A DNA stretch of 64,000 bases from Aspidiotus rigidus (Eukaryota > Arthropoda > Insecta > Hemiptera > Diaspididae). The position numbers and the translations under genes are program-made. The notes under the pieces were generated by a model. That model saw only the letters and a list, made by a program, of their open reading frames with translations. It did not search any database and was not told the DNA's origin. This document shows, piece by piece, positions 22,491-34,510 of this stretch. Position 1 is the stretch's first letter; every line of letters begins with the position of its first letter. The DNA lies in the NCBI GenBank assembly GCA_035079385.1, contig JAVHKY010000023.1, positions 9,337,501 through 9,401,500 of the forward strand, written 5' to 3'.

Positions 22491-25126
22491 TCTCGCATTA
22501 ATTGTGATTGCATACGGTGTTTGTGTATTTTAACATGATTGTATATAAGTATTGTGAATTTTGGTATGAGTAATAAAGTTCGGTGTCGCTGAAGTCAAAA
22601 TGGCGTCTTGTTTTCACTTTCGCTTTTCCGATTGCTCGATCGACGACGTAGTAAATTTCGGAAGCGTCCCAAATGGACACTTTTTTCTTTCATGTAGAAA
22701 ACGGATAAATTCAGTAATGAAGAAATCATAGTACTTTAATACTTTAAATAAATAATCCATTTCCACACCATCGTGCAAAAAAATTACATCCTCATAACTA
22801 GAGACCTAAAAAATCAAAATTCGGCGCAAAACAAGGTAAATTTCGCTTTATTCGGCAAAAACGTTTGAAAATCAAAAAAATTCACGAAAATCTAAAAAAT
22901 ACAGACATATTTGTCCTTTTCTACACAAATGCGTCTTATACTCGTATTATAGAAGGTGCTTCTCGAGATAACTCTGAGTGAAGTTGTGTCGACGAGAATT
23001 CGGAAGGTTTATCGAGGTTCTACTGCACATACTACTTTTACACTTTTGCGTCACTTAAGCACAGATTAAGTATTTTCGTTCGAAAATGACAAATTTGACA
23101 TTTTTCGGTGTTTACCAACCATTTCGGCATTTCTTTCGATTTTGGCATTTTTTGCCATAATAAAATTCTCTTCCTAGGTCTTACGTAACGTTACGTGCTT
23201 GTACCTTCTCCATCTTCATCTGTGGCTGAACATTCAATTCATTTAATTGCCTCTACTTCGAATCAGGAACTTCTCTATTTTTTTGTTTCAACTTGTGGTA
23301 GAGCACAAAACTTTGGAAAAGCGTGTACGCTAGTAGCACCCATTTCAATATTTTGAGAATGGAACAAATGTTGAACTCTACTCCCCACAACCTTAAGAGT
23401 AAGTTCTCTAGCTGGTCAATTCCTGGATTTTTTTTCGATTCCTTTTTCTGTACATTTAGCTTCCAATTCCTGCAGTTATACAGGTCAAGTTCACGTTTCT
23501 ACATTTATTACCCTTCCGAGTGAAAGCTGTCTTAAACTTTACCAATTATTGTCTGCATTGCACAATCCTGTGGAATATTTTGTGGGCCAGCAAGGCCTCA
23601 AATTCGTCTACCCATTTTATTTTTTGCCTCCTCTTGTTTCGTCTTTCGTCTCTTAAGAACCAGATAGTTGTTTTATTTTCTCTCCAGTTTTTGACCTGCT
23701 TTCTACCCAAATGTCCTGCGTAATCCCATTTCTTTTGTAAGCATTGTTTTACTGCATTTTTGTTAGTTTAGAGAAATGAAAATAGATGCTCATAATGCAT
23801 TGAAAATTGAAGTTGGCCTAATGCTGAATTTTCAAGTTCAAATAATTATGCTAATTTTCGTTCGTTGGAGAACCTCGACTGAAAATTATTTTTGAAATGG
23901 AAATTTCCTCGATACTTGTAATGTACACGAAACGGAAAATCGGTTAAGTTAAAGAAGGAGATTGAAACGATCAATTATCTTCTTCTTGTCTCTGTTTTCG
24001 TTTACTTTTCTTTCGTTCTTATTCGTCGTTTTTTTTTTCGCCGACGAATTTTGTAGAATCACCTTTGCTGTGGTCACGTGCCTCGATGTGTGTGTGCTAA
24101 AACTCTCGTTAACATTTTTCTATATTATACATTGTATATCTCAGGTTCCCCGCTGACTATCATCAGGATATAATACATAACGTTTTTCACGTCCGATACA
24201 CAAACTTCTTATCGTGGCAATCTTCCCGCATGCCACTCGTAGAATAGAGCATTGTCGCGAGAAACCAGGATTTCCCTCTGCTTCTTCCGCTTACTAATCG
24301 TGAAATCCGTGTACGAGGGCTTCGTATAATGTTTTATTGAAAATCCGTCTTCGTCTACTCGCTTCGTCGATGGTCTTGACGTCTGAGCTCAGTCTGTGGC
24401 AGTATTATACGAGTCTTGATTAGTTTAGTGTAGGTAATTTAGGGATGACTCGTCGTGCAAATTAAGAAATTTTTATATGAGATTTTTCTGATGGATCGCA
24501 ATCCTTTCCAATATTACGATGAATTGTTGGTGCTGAATAAATCGTCAAGTAGCTAGCCAACTTTAGTGATAACAATCCATAATGAATGTTGATTCCCATC
24601 TTTTTATCACCCCGTGGGAAGACGGAAGGCAAAAGAGATGGCAAATATCTTTTCGGTATTGTTACGATCAACAATTCTTCACGTAAGAAATAACCTTCTG
24701 AAGGTCCAATTCCCTCGTATTCGAACCAATCAGAGCCCGAGTGGATATTAACGATTGTGATTGGCAATCGCGAACGTCAATATATCAAAAAAGAAATCAT
24801 TTCATAAATCACACTCACCCACCTCTGAGCCATCATAAATAATGGGGCTCGGAAAAATCTCGTTGCTGAGCCAATGTAGTATAATGAGAAGTTGGACTCG
24901 AAAAAACTTCGCTCTAAACATTGCTAGTGGGGTAAATAAGTATGATAATAGGGATATGGAAGAATTGTGAAAATGATTGGACTTTAAAAATTTTCAAGTC
25001 ATCTGCATTGTAAGACTGGAGGTGATTTTTGCGATTTTTTGATTCCCCCCTTTCCACACTCTCTAGTAATGTGTCGATAGATTTGGCTTGACCCCCCCAT
25101 CATCTTATTTTACATGATATTCTTGA
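22491..25126. other. no gene recognised
   Basis: AT-rich. At about 22795-23190 the ends AGAGACCTAAAAAATC and (reversed) AAGACCTAGGAAGAG with repeated TTCGGCA/TTTTGGCA boxes suggest a decayed inverted-repeat MITE, but no target duplication is visible. A minus-strand frame at 24462-24767 (101 codons, no ATG, no clear splice sites) has protein-like composition and stays unassigned. Confidence 0.25.
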
Positions 25127-25205
25127 ATGGGAACCTGTTCTATGTTTTTTTTTTTTTTTTTCTTTTCGAAGAATTTGCCGTCCGCCCTCCAACGCGTCTG
25201 ATATC
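25127..25205 (+). repeat. family D end fragment
   Basis: GGGAACCTGTTCTATG followed, after a T-run, by GAATTTGCCGTCCGCCCTCC. The same order occurs at the left end of the family D copy at 49029 (GGGAACCTGTTTTATG then AAATTTGCCGTGCGCCGTCC). Confidence 0.45.
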
Positions 25206-25225
25206 CGGCCATAATGAACTTTGAA

Positions 25226-25345
25226 AAATTTGGCCTCTTTTTTATTTATTTATTTATTTATTTATTTATTTGTTTATTTATTTATTTTATATATTTATAT
25301 CTATCAACTTATTCATTTATTTATTTAGTTTTTTTTTGTTCTTTC
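25226..25345. repeat. (TTTA)n microsatellite
   Basis: About 100 bases of TTTA/TATT repeats with few interruptions, followed by CTTT repeats. A diverged AAGTCC minisatellite trace follows at 25360-25480. Confidence 0.7.
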
Positions 25346-26118
25346 TTTCTTTCTTTTTTATTTATATTATAGGAAGGACTTAAAACAATTTTGTTCTCCA
25401 AGTCATGAATATTAAGGAAGGGACTTGGATAATTTTGAATTCTTGTCATGTTTAATATATGATGGAAGGAGATTTTGGAAAATTAGTGTAGAGCGAAAAA
25501 ACGAGCTTCCTAATTTGGGAAGAGTGGAAAAAAAAAAATAGAAAAAAAAAAATGGCAATTGAAAATAATATTCTTATTTTCTGAGACGTAGACGTCTCAA
25601 ACCAAACCATCAATATTATGTGTACACGAAAAAATTATGTATAAATCAACAATAAATTTAAGAATGAAGTCACCAAAATAGCACGCACTTGATGAGGACT
25701 AAAAAAGTGTCCTCAAGCATTCAAACTCAAGGTTTTCAGTATCGAGTATGACGAATAATTCAATTCAATTCAATTCATTTATTTTTAATAATAGTAGCAA
25801 AGAAAATGACAAAGTTTTTTTTTTTTTTTTTCTACAGTGCGCAATGTACACTCCCTATGCCCCCAGTGGGGCGAGCGGGAGGGATTATTATTAGATATTA
25901 CCATACAATCATACAAATCTGGGCAGCAACACAGCTAATCACAAGATACAACAATAGAAAAGAATTTGGAACGTAGAGCAAATATCACATAACAAGTAGC
26001 AAATTAAACAAGCATTACACGAGCACACGAACAGCCCAATCCAACAACATTAATGTAGAGCAGAATATAGCGGAGTAGAATGGAGTAGAGTAGAGTAGAG
26101 TAACCCAGACCACGTCAT

Positions 26119-26529
26119 TTATTGTCTTGAAATAATTATATTTTTAATTCCTTTTTTAAAACTTGATATTCTATTTTCACTTCTGATTTCAACCGGAAGT
26201 TTATTAAAGAGTTCACTGCCTTGATATCTCGCCTGTATCACCGAGTGCAATTTTAACCATGGGGGAAATGTGGCCAGCATGGTACCTCCTATTCTTGTTT
26301 TATTTCTTCCTACATATACTTGGAACAAATCTTTGTTTTTAAAAACAAATAAAAGGAGTCTTATTTTATGGAGTTCTTCCACCTTTGCAACCATCATTTT
26401 ACTGTAAATCTCCTGCTCTGAAGCTCTACTATTGTATAAACATAATATTGAACGACAAACCTTGTTCTGTAGTACTTTTATGGGTTGTAGGTGTTTCGAA
26501 GCTCCCCAGTGCATTATGCCATAGTTCAA
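26119..26529 (-). pseudogene. LINE C-terminal domain
   Basis: 136 codons beginning YGIMHWGASKHLQPIKVLQN, the block found in CR1/jockey-like polymerases downstream of the thumb. It runs through KIRLLLFVFKNKDLF and LFNKLPVEIR to the natural stop at 26119. The linking piece 26530-26820 is out of frame. Confidence 0.7.
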
Positions 26530-26821
26530 TACGGACTCATAAGTGGTATATATAATTTTTGTAGGTGAAAACTATTAAAGAATTTTCGTAAATGATAGAA
26601 CAGATAATTCATTTTTCTTAATTAATTTATTCTGCATGTACAAAGAATGCGCTTGCCAAGTTAGCTTCTCATCTATCATTACACCTGAATACTTGGTAGC
26701 AATTACTCTTTGGATCTTACCCAGCTTCAACAAACTTGCCCAGTCAGGAGTCTTGTACGCGTAAATTACATAATTATGTACATTTATTTATGTTAAGGTG
26801 TACACAATTTTTTCTGAGCCA

Positions 26822-27200
26822 TTAAAATATCAAGTTCTTATCGTGTTCATATTTGGCTAATATATCCTTTCCATCCCTTGCTCTATAAAGTAATGATGTG
26901 TCATCGGCAAATCCTATGATACTGGCTTCAAGGGGTAATTCAAACAACTCATTTATGTAGATGTTAAACAAAATTGGCCCCAGGACACTCCCTTGGGGGA
27001 CTCCTATGTTCATGGTCATTTCACTACTGTACACGTCGTTTATTCTTACTCGATGTTTCCTATCTGTAATATATGTTTCTAGCCACTTCAATAGAACTCC
27101 TTCAATACCTACATTTTCTAGTTTTCTAATTAGCTTCCTATGATTTACTGTGTCGAATGCTTTCGCTAGGTCTAAATATATTCCTACTGTTGATCGATTG
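26822..27200 (-). pseudogene. LINE RT, catalytic palm
   Basis: Motif A is readable as YLDLAKAFDTVNH (about 27180-27140). Motif B is IGVPQGSVLGPILFNIYIN and motif C is IGFADDTSLL, so all three catalytic positions are retained, although the frame changes before 26822 (stop right after the palm). Confidence 0.75.
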
Positions 27201-27203
27201 TTT

Positions 27204-27857
27204 TCAATACTCTGTTATTTCTGCAATGTGGTGAGACAGTGCTTGATCGCATGATTTATTTTTCATAAATCCATACTGCCTAAGGCTGAAGAAATTTATA
27301 AGCTCTAAATAATTTAACAGTTTCTCCTTGACACACTTTTCAAAAATTTTTGAAATTGTACTTAGTATTGCAATGGGACGATAATTTGTTATACAATTTT
27401 TCTCTCCACTTTTATATACAGGAGTCTCAACAGCTTTTTTCAATATTTCTGGAAACACTCCTTGGGCTAAGGATAAGTTAAATAGGGGTGTTAACACTTT
27501 AGCATAAAATTTTGGCATCTGTCTTATAAATTTAGCTGATACCCCGTCGAAGCCAGAAGATTTTTTATTCCTGAGATTTGCAATCGATCTTTCAACATCT
27601 TCTACTGACACTGTGGGACTATCGAGGCCTGTGAACTCACTTTCCAAATTACCTTTTTTCTCTTTATCTTTCTGTACACCACTCTCAATGTCGTCAATTT
27701 GATATCCACTTTCCCGTATCAACTTCATTGGAACATCGTTGAAATATTTATTGAATTTTTCAGCAACTAAATTTTGATTTTCATCCACCTGTAAGATTTG
27801 CCCTTCTATTTCTATCTCGTTGATGGTGCTTTTTTTTTGTACATCCTCTAACTTCAT
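27204..27857 (-). pseudogene. LINE RT, fingers region
   Basis: The frame reads through RT motif 1-2 equivalents: NKKSSGFDGVSAKFIRQMP, then ETPVYKSGEKNCITNYRPIA and LSTISKIFEKCVKEKLLNYL, then QYGFMKNKSCDQAL. These are the finger blocks of non-LTR polymerases. The upstream frame (KVVNEVRG) continues beyond the annotated ATG, so the real protein start is not here. A frameshift near 27200 breaks it. Confidence 0.75.
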
Positions 27858-27926
27858 TAACTACTTTCCAATAATCTCTCATATTGCTATAATTTGACTC
27901 AATAAATCACTGTACCATTTTATTTT

Positions 27927-28150
27927 TGCTTTTTCTGCATTATCTCGAGAAATATTACTCCAAATAAAAAATTGATAAGAACAAAACTTTCTTCTTTTTT
28001 AATTTCCTATCAGATAAAGTCGACTTAAAATTTTTGCGTCGAAAAAATCCGACCTTGAAGTCATTGGATGGGAAATCACAAAGGGAATCATTTTTGTTCT
28101 TTCCAATTTTTTATTTGGAGTAATATTTCCCGAGATAATGAAGGAAAACG
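27927..28150. repeat. fold-back repeat, about 60-bp arms
   Basis: ATTATCTCGAGAAATATTAC at 27939 pairs with its inverse GTAATATTTCCCGAGATAAT at 28120-28139. The match continues through CCAAATAAAAAATTG and GAACAAAA inward. The spacer is about 100 bases. It lies at the 5' break of the LINE and may be a small MITE. Confidence 0.65.
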
Positions 28151-28668
28151 CGTGCGTTGCATAAGATGTAATATTAAACTTCCCTCCAGTGAGTTTTCAA
28201 AGACACTCGTTTTGACGTCACGTACTGGGGTTTAAACCTGCACTAGATGGCGCTGCAAAATTATCTGCGCGGGTAAAATTGAGTGAGGGATCGCTCATGG
28301 ATAGTTTCAAACGGAAATATACTGTCAACTTCAGGAGGGAAAAAAATGATGGAAAATAGTTCTGCGTAGTTGAATTGATTATAATTTTATTTTTTAACGA
28401 CAGTGCAATAAAATGTAGGATAAATTTTCTTTTAAAATTAAGTTCTAGTTGATTAAAAAAGGTTTAAATTTTGCCGTGCGTAGTCCAACGGTTAGGGATA
28501 CGGAGAAAATAAATTGTCTTGTTTTTTGGTTTTCGCTCCATATCACGGTCATATTTCGCCCAATTGTTCCGCTCCTTTTATTCGATATAAGATCATTTCG
28601 CTCCGAAAAAAATTTTCAAACGGTTTTTGGTTTTTGTTCCGGTTTTTACTCCTTAAAATCTGGTAATA
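28151..28668. other. no gene recognised
   Basis: No supported feature. A tRNA A-box-like phrase (TAGTCCAACGGTTAGG at 28481) has no B box at the right distance. Confidence 0.3.
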
Positions 28669-30634
28669 CGGTAACTCTCGCTTAATGTGATCGCATCGGG
28701 ACAGAGTGAAATCTATAATAACACTAATGAAGAGCTATCCTGTTACAAAGATTCTATTACGTGATTCTTGGATACTTTTCAACGCTGAACATGGATCCGT
28801 TGTCCGTTTTCTGACATGTTCCATGTCTTTTCTCTCGCCGGACCCCGATTTTGAAACTCGCGAGTACACCCCGCGTAATAATAATAAATAATTAATTACT
28901 TAATAATTAAATAATTAAATTATTAAATAAATGATTAAATAATTGATATAATTAATAATTAGAAAATCTCTACCCCTTGGGTGATTCAGAAATTCGCGAG
29001 TACACCCCGCGTAATAATAATAAATAATTAATTCAATAATAATTAAATAATTAAATAATTAAATAAATAAATAATTAAATAATTAATATAATTAATAATT
29101 AGAAAATTTTCCAAGTCCCTCTTCCTATCATCTATGGCTGGATAGTCGAAATTTTTCGAAGTCCTCTAGATTTGAATTGTCTCATACCATTCCAATACAA
29201 CAGAGAGATCGCTCGTTCGCCCCACGAAAGTTGATACCTCAAAATATAGAACACCCACAATTACCTCAAAATATTTCTCATACAAGACTTATACGACGCC
29301 AAGATAGGTAAAGGGGTAAATAAATAAATAAATAAATAAATAATATTAAATAATTAAATAATTAAATAAATAAAGGCTGGATAGTCGAAATTTTTCCAAG
29401 TCCCCTAGACTTGAATTGTCACATACCATTCCAATACAACAGGGAGACAGGGGGCGAACGAGCGGAGCGAGTTCGCGCTACCTCGTATTTCTCATAGAAG
29501 ACTTATACGACGCCAAGATGGGTGAAGGGGTAGACGAATAATATCTCACGAACACTTGACCTAGTAGAAGCCTAGACTGAAATATTTCAAGATGACTGAT
29601 AAAATATAAAAGACATGGAACATGATTTTCATTTATTTGGCTGTGCCAGAAAATTTTTTATTCGTAGTTTTTATATCTGCAATTTTTCTTTTACTAGGAC
29701 GTCACAATTTTTAGTAATCACGATAAATATTCACGTAATCATTACAAATATTCTCGTCTACTTGCCGCGCGCTGTCGCGGGACGTAACGGCGAACGTTTT
29801 GGTTAGCGACGCTGTTATTGTTGATGTGTTCTGCAACGACGCGCGGCAAGTAAACGAGAACTTCTATCGTGATTAATAAAAATTGTGACGTGCTAGCAAA
29901 AAACGGACAACGGATCCGTGTTCAACGTTGAAAAGTATCCAAGAACCACGTAATAGAATTTTTGTAACAGGATGGTTGTTCAGTAGTGTAATAAGCGGTC
30001 TATACTAATACAAAAATTTTTTTTTTTATCAAAATGTAATTGTGTACTGTACGAGTATTTATGCACTGTTATAATGGGTAACATTGTTGGAGAATACTTT
30101 CTCAGTACAAACTTGTATTATGAAAGTGAATCATATTTTTTTTAGAAAAATCCTAATAAGTGATTTTCTAATAAGTTATTAGACTTTGTTTTTTACTTTC
30201 TTGAAATTTAACATTATTCAAAAAGTCGACGTACTTATGATGTAAATCAAAGTTGGTCGCATAATGTTTTCATCAGTGCGATATGCATACTTTTGCACAT
30301 AAGTTTTTGCATACTTCATCTCATTTACACGATTTGTCTTGTGAATAAGTAGTCTTTTTAGTGATTTTTTCTTCAAATATTTATTACATTAAGCGGTCTT
30401 TCTATTACATTATGCGGTAAAATTCATGTATAATTATTATGATTAAGATGAAAAGGATTTTTTTTTCGTGGTAGGTGAAACACTAATTGAAAGAAATTTT
30501 GGCTTTACCACCACACTCGCAGTGCCCAGACTGTATTTTCAATATTATGATACAAACGTTCCATCCCAAACATTTTCTATAATATAAAGCGGTTTTATGC
30601 TATTAAGCGCAATCACGTTAAGCGGGAGTTACTG
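28669..30634. mobile_element. pogo/Tc1-mariner-like element with TA target sites
   Basis: Left end CGGTAACTCTCGCTTAATGT (28669) is inverted at the right end as ACGTTAAGCGGGAGTTACTG (30615-30634). TA lies directly outside both ends (28667-28668 and 30635-30636). Subterminal TAAGCGGT boxes recur at 29990, 30393 and 30580-30605. The interior is a large imperfect palindrome: CCTGTTAC..GATTCTATTACGTG (28740-28762) is inverted at 29953-29976. No transposase was found, and family A is inserted in the left arm. Assignment to pogo rests on the terminal sequence and TA sites. Confidence 0.7.
28813..29653 (+). mobile_element. element A (hairpin-ended family A/B/C)
   Basis: It starts with the hairpin GACATG-TTC-CATGTC and its right end holds the inverse GACATG-GAA-CATGA (29612-29625) followed by ATTTATTTGGCTGTGCCAGAAAA. 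Inside are two copies of a roughly 130-bp unit (TTCGCGAGTACACCCCGCG plus an AAT-rich stretch) and blocks with TCGAAATTTTTCCAAGTCCC. No ORF. It is inserted after a TTTT run in the left arm of the pogo-like element. Confidence 0.75.
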
Positions 30635-31322
30635 TATCGTTATTGATCGTTTGAAAATATTAATGAAATGACCCCTTCCACCCATATTCTTCTTCTTATT
30701 TCATTTTTTTATTAGTTTTTTTGATCTATTAATCATACAAATTGGTAATTGGTCAATTAAGGAACCAAATGAAAAAGGCTTTCTGCACTAAAGTACACAA
30801 TATCACCACTATTCAGGAGCCCCATTAGTTTGTATTTAAATATATTTTTATCTGCAATTTATGATAATCTATAAAAAAATTGTATTGATGACTTTTTTAA
30901 ATTCTTATCCAAGATTTTTTCTTAAATTTTTTCGCCACTTCTCACAAACATACCATAGGCACTACAGTGCGCCAAACAAAATTACCGCAGTCACAGCACC
31001 GTGGGTGTCAGAATCTAGCCGTACTAACTCGCTAGCTGAATAGTCTGTTTCAGCTACTTCGGTAAACTAATACTTCCAGGGCATTCCGTTCCAGACGGCG
31101 GTGATCTAGCGCTCCATATTCGTTTCCCACAAGAAATTTTCCGTCGTCCACGTTTAGGACAACCGCAACCAAATGACCCTGATTAAATTCTCGAATTCTG
31201 ACGAGAGAATTTATTTATCACCCTCCTTCAAAGGTGGAAGTATCCTTTGCCCTCGTATTACCACCCTGTCAGCCTGCTTCCTCAAATTCATGGCAGCAAT
31301 TTCGCGATTTCTTAAAGTAGGG
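30635..31322. other. no gene recognised; hAT target duplication at the right edge
   Basis: AT-rich, no feature supported. The 8 bases AAGTAGGG at 31315-31322 are the left copy of the hAT target duplication. Confidence 0.35.
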
Positions 31323-31540
31323 CAGGGGCGCTCAACCTTTTCGGACACAGGGCCACATAGCACAATTTGAAAGTTCTCGCGGGCCGCAAAAAAAAAGTTG
31401 ATATATTCATTATTTTTAAATGTGCTATAATTATGATATCAACTATAAAGCATGGAGAACAAAGCACACAATATTACAGGTACTTGTTCTCTGCCTATGG
31501 AAAAGTTAAAAAAATTAAAAATTGAGACAAAAAATGTAAA

Positions 31541-32710
31541 CTAGTGAGATATTTGAAATTGTTTTGTTTGTAAAACTTTATCATACTGAACATCAAAATT
31601 TGAGGTCATTACAGTTAACTGGGCTTGTAAATGTTCATCTGACAAATTTCCTCGATGCTTTGACTTTACGTATTTCATTTTCGAAAATGTCGCTTCACAT
31701 ATGTAGGTAGAACCGAAGATAGAAAACATACCTCGAGCCATGTCCTTGATATTTTTGAAAGAATCGGGTAAAGATGAGTAGAACGTCAAGAGATCTGTAT
31801 TAGGAGAGCAAAATTTTGCACGGTAAGTCTCATCAGAAGTCAACTCAATTACTTCCATTTGCATATCGAAGGGGAAGTCATCAATGTTACAAGAAAAAGG
31901 ATTTTCCACTTGTCTGATCTTCACAGCTATCGCATCAAAATCTGCGAATCGTTGATCAAATTGTTCACTCAGCTGGTCAATTATATTTATTGCGAAGTTC
32001 TTGGGGAATGGTTCATCAGTTTCCTCCCCGAAACATGCGCAACTTCTAAAGTGGTGAAGATTATTACCCACTATGTGCCTCTTCAAGAGAGTAAGTTTTG
32101 TTCGAAATGCTTTGACGTGGGAGAACGACTGATGAATTAATGAACTTGCTCCTTGCAGTTTTGAATTCAAGTCGTTCAAATATTCAAAAACATCAGTAAC
32201 AAATACTAACTTCCATATCCACTCCTCGTCTGCTAATTCAGGAACACCCTTCTTTTCATGAACCATGAACATGTCTATTTCAGTGCGCAGATCAAAGAAC
32301 TTCCTCAGAACGGTACCTCTACTGAGCCAACGTACTTCACAATGAAATGGTAAATCGTTAGGTTCGCTACCAACCTCTTCTAGGAATTGTTTGAATAGCC
32401 GATGTTTAACAGCATGCGATCGGATAAAATTAACTGTACTGACCACAACTTTCATAACTCCGCAGATTTCCAGCGACTTAGCGCACAAGGCCTCCTGATG
32501 AATGATGCAGTGTAAAACGAGGGGTCCGTCGGCTCCAATGGTCTTCATGGTATCGCAAATTCGTCCAATAAGTCCTTTCTTCTTCCCACACATATTGCGT
32601 CCTCCATCTGTTGTCACCCCCCTCAGGTCTTTCATATCGAGTCTCAAGTCAGAAATGGTTTCTTCAACTTTCTTGAATAAATCTTCTCCAGTCACTGTAG
32701 TTTCCATTGA
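31541..32710 (-). pseudogene. hAT transposase, catalytic and dimerisation part
   Basis: 390 codons matching the GTF2IRD2/ZBED-like hAT group: TTDGGRNMCGKKKGL (catalytic region), HCIIHQEALCAK, FHCEVRWLSRGTVLRKFFDL, then the C-terminal dimerisation segment with ARGMFSIFGSTYICEATFSK and KHRGNLSDEHL. The frame joins the preceding part by a frameshift near 32715 (NENFEI in one frame, LAAVHSMETT in the other). The annotated ATG is internal to the protein. Confidence 0.85.
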
Positions 32711-32930
32711 ATGTACTGCAGCTAATTTCGAAATTTTCGTTTATCCCACGAATGAAAAGAAGTACTTGGGCGTGGTCTGAGACATCAGTGGACTCATCGA
32801 GAGCTATTGAAAAGTACTTGAAATAAGTGGCTGTTTCTCTCAATTGAGTGCGCAAGTTGGAGCCAAGCTCTTCTACACGTCGAGTTATTGTAGGTCGCGA
32901 AAGGCTAATTCCACTAAATAGTGACTTTTT
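32664..32930 (-). pseudogene. hAT transposase, middle part
   Basis: It reads KSLFSGISLSRPTITRRVEE, then LRETATYFKYFSIALDESTD and VLLFIRGINENFE. DESTD carries the first catalytic aspartate of the hAT RNase-H fold. The upstream codons ICPEK lie at 34790, on the other side of insertion B; joined across it they give an uninterrupted ICPEKKSLFSGI. The downstream side ends in the frameshift. Confidence 0.85.
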
Positions 32931-33073
32931 GACATGTTCCATGTCTTTTCTCCCGCCGGACCCCGATTTTGAAACTCGCGAGTACCCCCCCCCCCCCCGT
33001 CAAGAGAAATCTCTACCCCGTGGGTGATTCAGAAATTCGCGAGTACACGCCGCGTAATAATAATAATTAATAA

Positions 33074-33106
<33 letters not shown>

Positions 33107-33160
33107 AAATAATTAAATAAATAAATAATTAAATAATTAATATAATTAATAATTAGAAAA

Positions 33161-33704
33161 ACGACGGCTTCCTTAACGAAGTCAAACGAGGAACGCAGGG
33201 AACCTGTTTTATGAGTTGAATGGGATTTGGTATTGAAAATTCAAGGAAACCTAGACCTAGATAAAGATAGTATAAAGAAGTCCTAGACCTACTATAAGCC
33301 TATCATATTATAGTTTGAGAATCTAAATTTTTCTCGCTCGAGAGACGAAGTTTTTCTAAGTCCCTCTCCTATCATGGCTCGAGAGTCGATATTTTTCTAA
33401 GTCCCCCTCCTATCATATATGGCTCGAGAGTCGAAATTTTTCTAAGTCCCCCTTCTATCATATATAGCTCGAGAGTCGAAATTTTTCTAAGTCCCTCTCC
33501 TAACATATATGGCTCGAGGGTCGAAATTTTTCCAAGTCCCCCTTCTATCATATATAGCTCGAGAGTCGAAATTTTTTTAAGTCCCTCTCCTAACATATAT
33601 GGCTCGGGGGTCGAAATTTTTCTAAGTTTTTCGCTGGACGGCGCACGGCGGACGGCGGACGCCAGATTTCTCAAATAGCCCCCCACAAAACAGGTTCCCT
33701 GTTA
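33161..33704 (+). mobile_element. element D1 (family D), nested in B
   Basis: It starts ACGACGGCTTCCTTAACG, then CAGGGAACCTGTTTTATG at 33198, and ends CAGG-TTC-CCTGTT at 33691-33703. The core has about six units of roughly 44 bp (CTCGAGAGTCGAAATTTTTC then AAGTCCC.CTCCTATCATAT). The interrupted B sequence (TTAGAAAA | TCTCTACC) rejoins cleanly across it. Confidence 0.75.
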
Positions 33705-34387
33705 AAATCTCTACCGCGTGGGTGATTCAGAAATTCGCGAGTACACCCCGCGTAATAATAATAAATAATTAATTAATTAATAATTAAATAATTAAATAAT
33801 TAAACAATTAAATAAATGAATAATTAAATAATTAATATAATTAAATAAATAAATAATTAAATAATTAATATAATTAATAATTAGAAAATCTCTACCCTGT
33901 GGGTGATTCGGAAATTCGCGAGTACACCCCGCGTAATAATAATAAATAATTAATTCAATAATAATTAAATAAGTAAATAATTAAATAATTAAATAAATGA
34001 ATAATTAAATAATTAATATAATTAATAATTAGAAAATTTTCTACGTCCCTCTTCCTATCATATATGGCTGGATAGTCGAAATTTTTCCAAGTCCCCTAGA
34101 CTTGAATTGTCTCATACCATTCCAATACAACAGCGAGACAGGGGGCGAAAGAGCGGAGCGAGTTCGCGCTACCTCATATTTCTCAAAAAAGACTTGAATT
34201 TTCTCATACCATTCCAATACAACAGCGAGATCGCTCGTTCGCCCCACGAAAGTTGATACCTCAAAATATAGAACACCCATAATTACCTCAAAATATTTCT
34301 CATACAAGACTTATACGACGCCAAGATAGGTACAGAGGTAAACGAATAATATCTCACGAACACTTGACTTATAGTACAAGAATTAAT

Positions 34388-34389
34388 AA

Positions 34390-34453
<64 letters not shown>

Positions 34454-34510
34454 ATTAAATAATTAAATAATTACATAATCAAATAATTGAATAATTAAAT
34501 AATTAAATAA
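34388..34510. repeat. (AAAT)n microsatellite inside element B
   Basis: More than 15 perfect AAAT units followed by TAAATAAT variants. The A and C copies have much shorter runs at the same point, so the tract expanded in this copy. Confidence 0.8.

Larger units (their letters stand above)
25757..27935 (-). mobile_element. CR1/jockey-type LINE, 5' truncated
   Basis: The minus strand carries RT and C-terminal parts without RNase H and without endonuclease. The 3' end is a pentamer repeat (AATTC)n at 25757-25777 rather than poly(A), after a GC-rich 3' region (25850-25880). Short tandem 3' repeats are typical of the CR1/L2 group. The 5' break lies next to a fold-back repeat at 27.93 kb. Confidence 0.75.

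Noticed and set aside
22795..23190. Possible hAT-like MITE with AGAGACCT ends
   Set aside because: Ends match only partly and no 8-bp duplication is seen.
24462..24767. 101-codon minus-strand frame, protein-like
   Set aside because: No ATG and no AG acceptor in the stretch before it; not enough to call an exon.
28470..28500. tRNA-like A box (TAGTCCAACGGTTAGG), possible SINE head
   Set aside because: No B box (GGTTCGA-type) within 30-60 bases and no cloverleaf; isolated resemblance.
33372..33686. 104-codon minus-strand ORF with repeated KISTLEPYM units
   Set aside because: Translation of the 44-45 bp minisatellite of element D1; periodicity explains the open frame.
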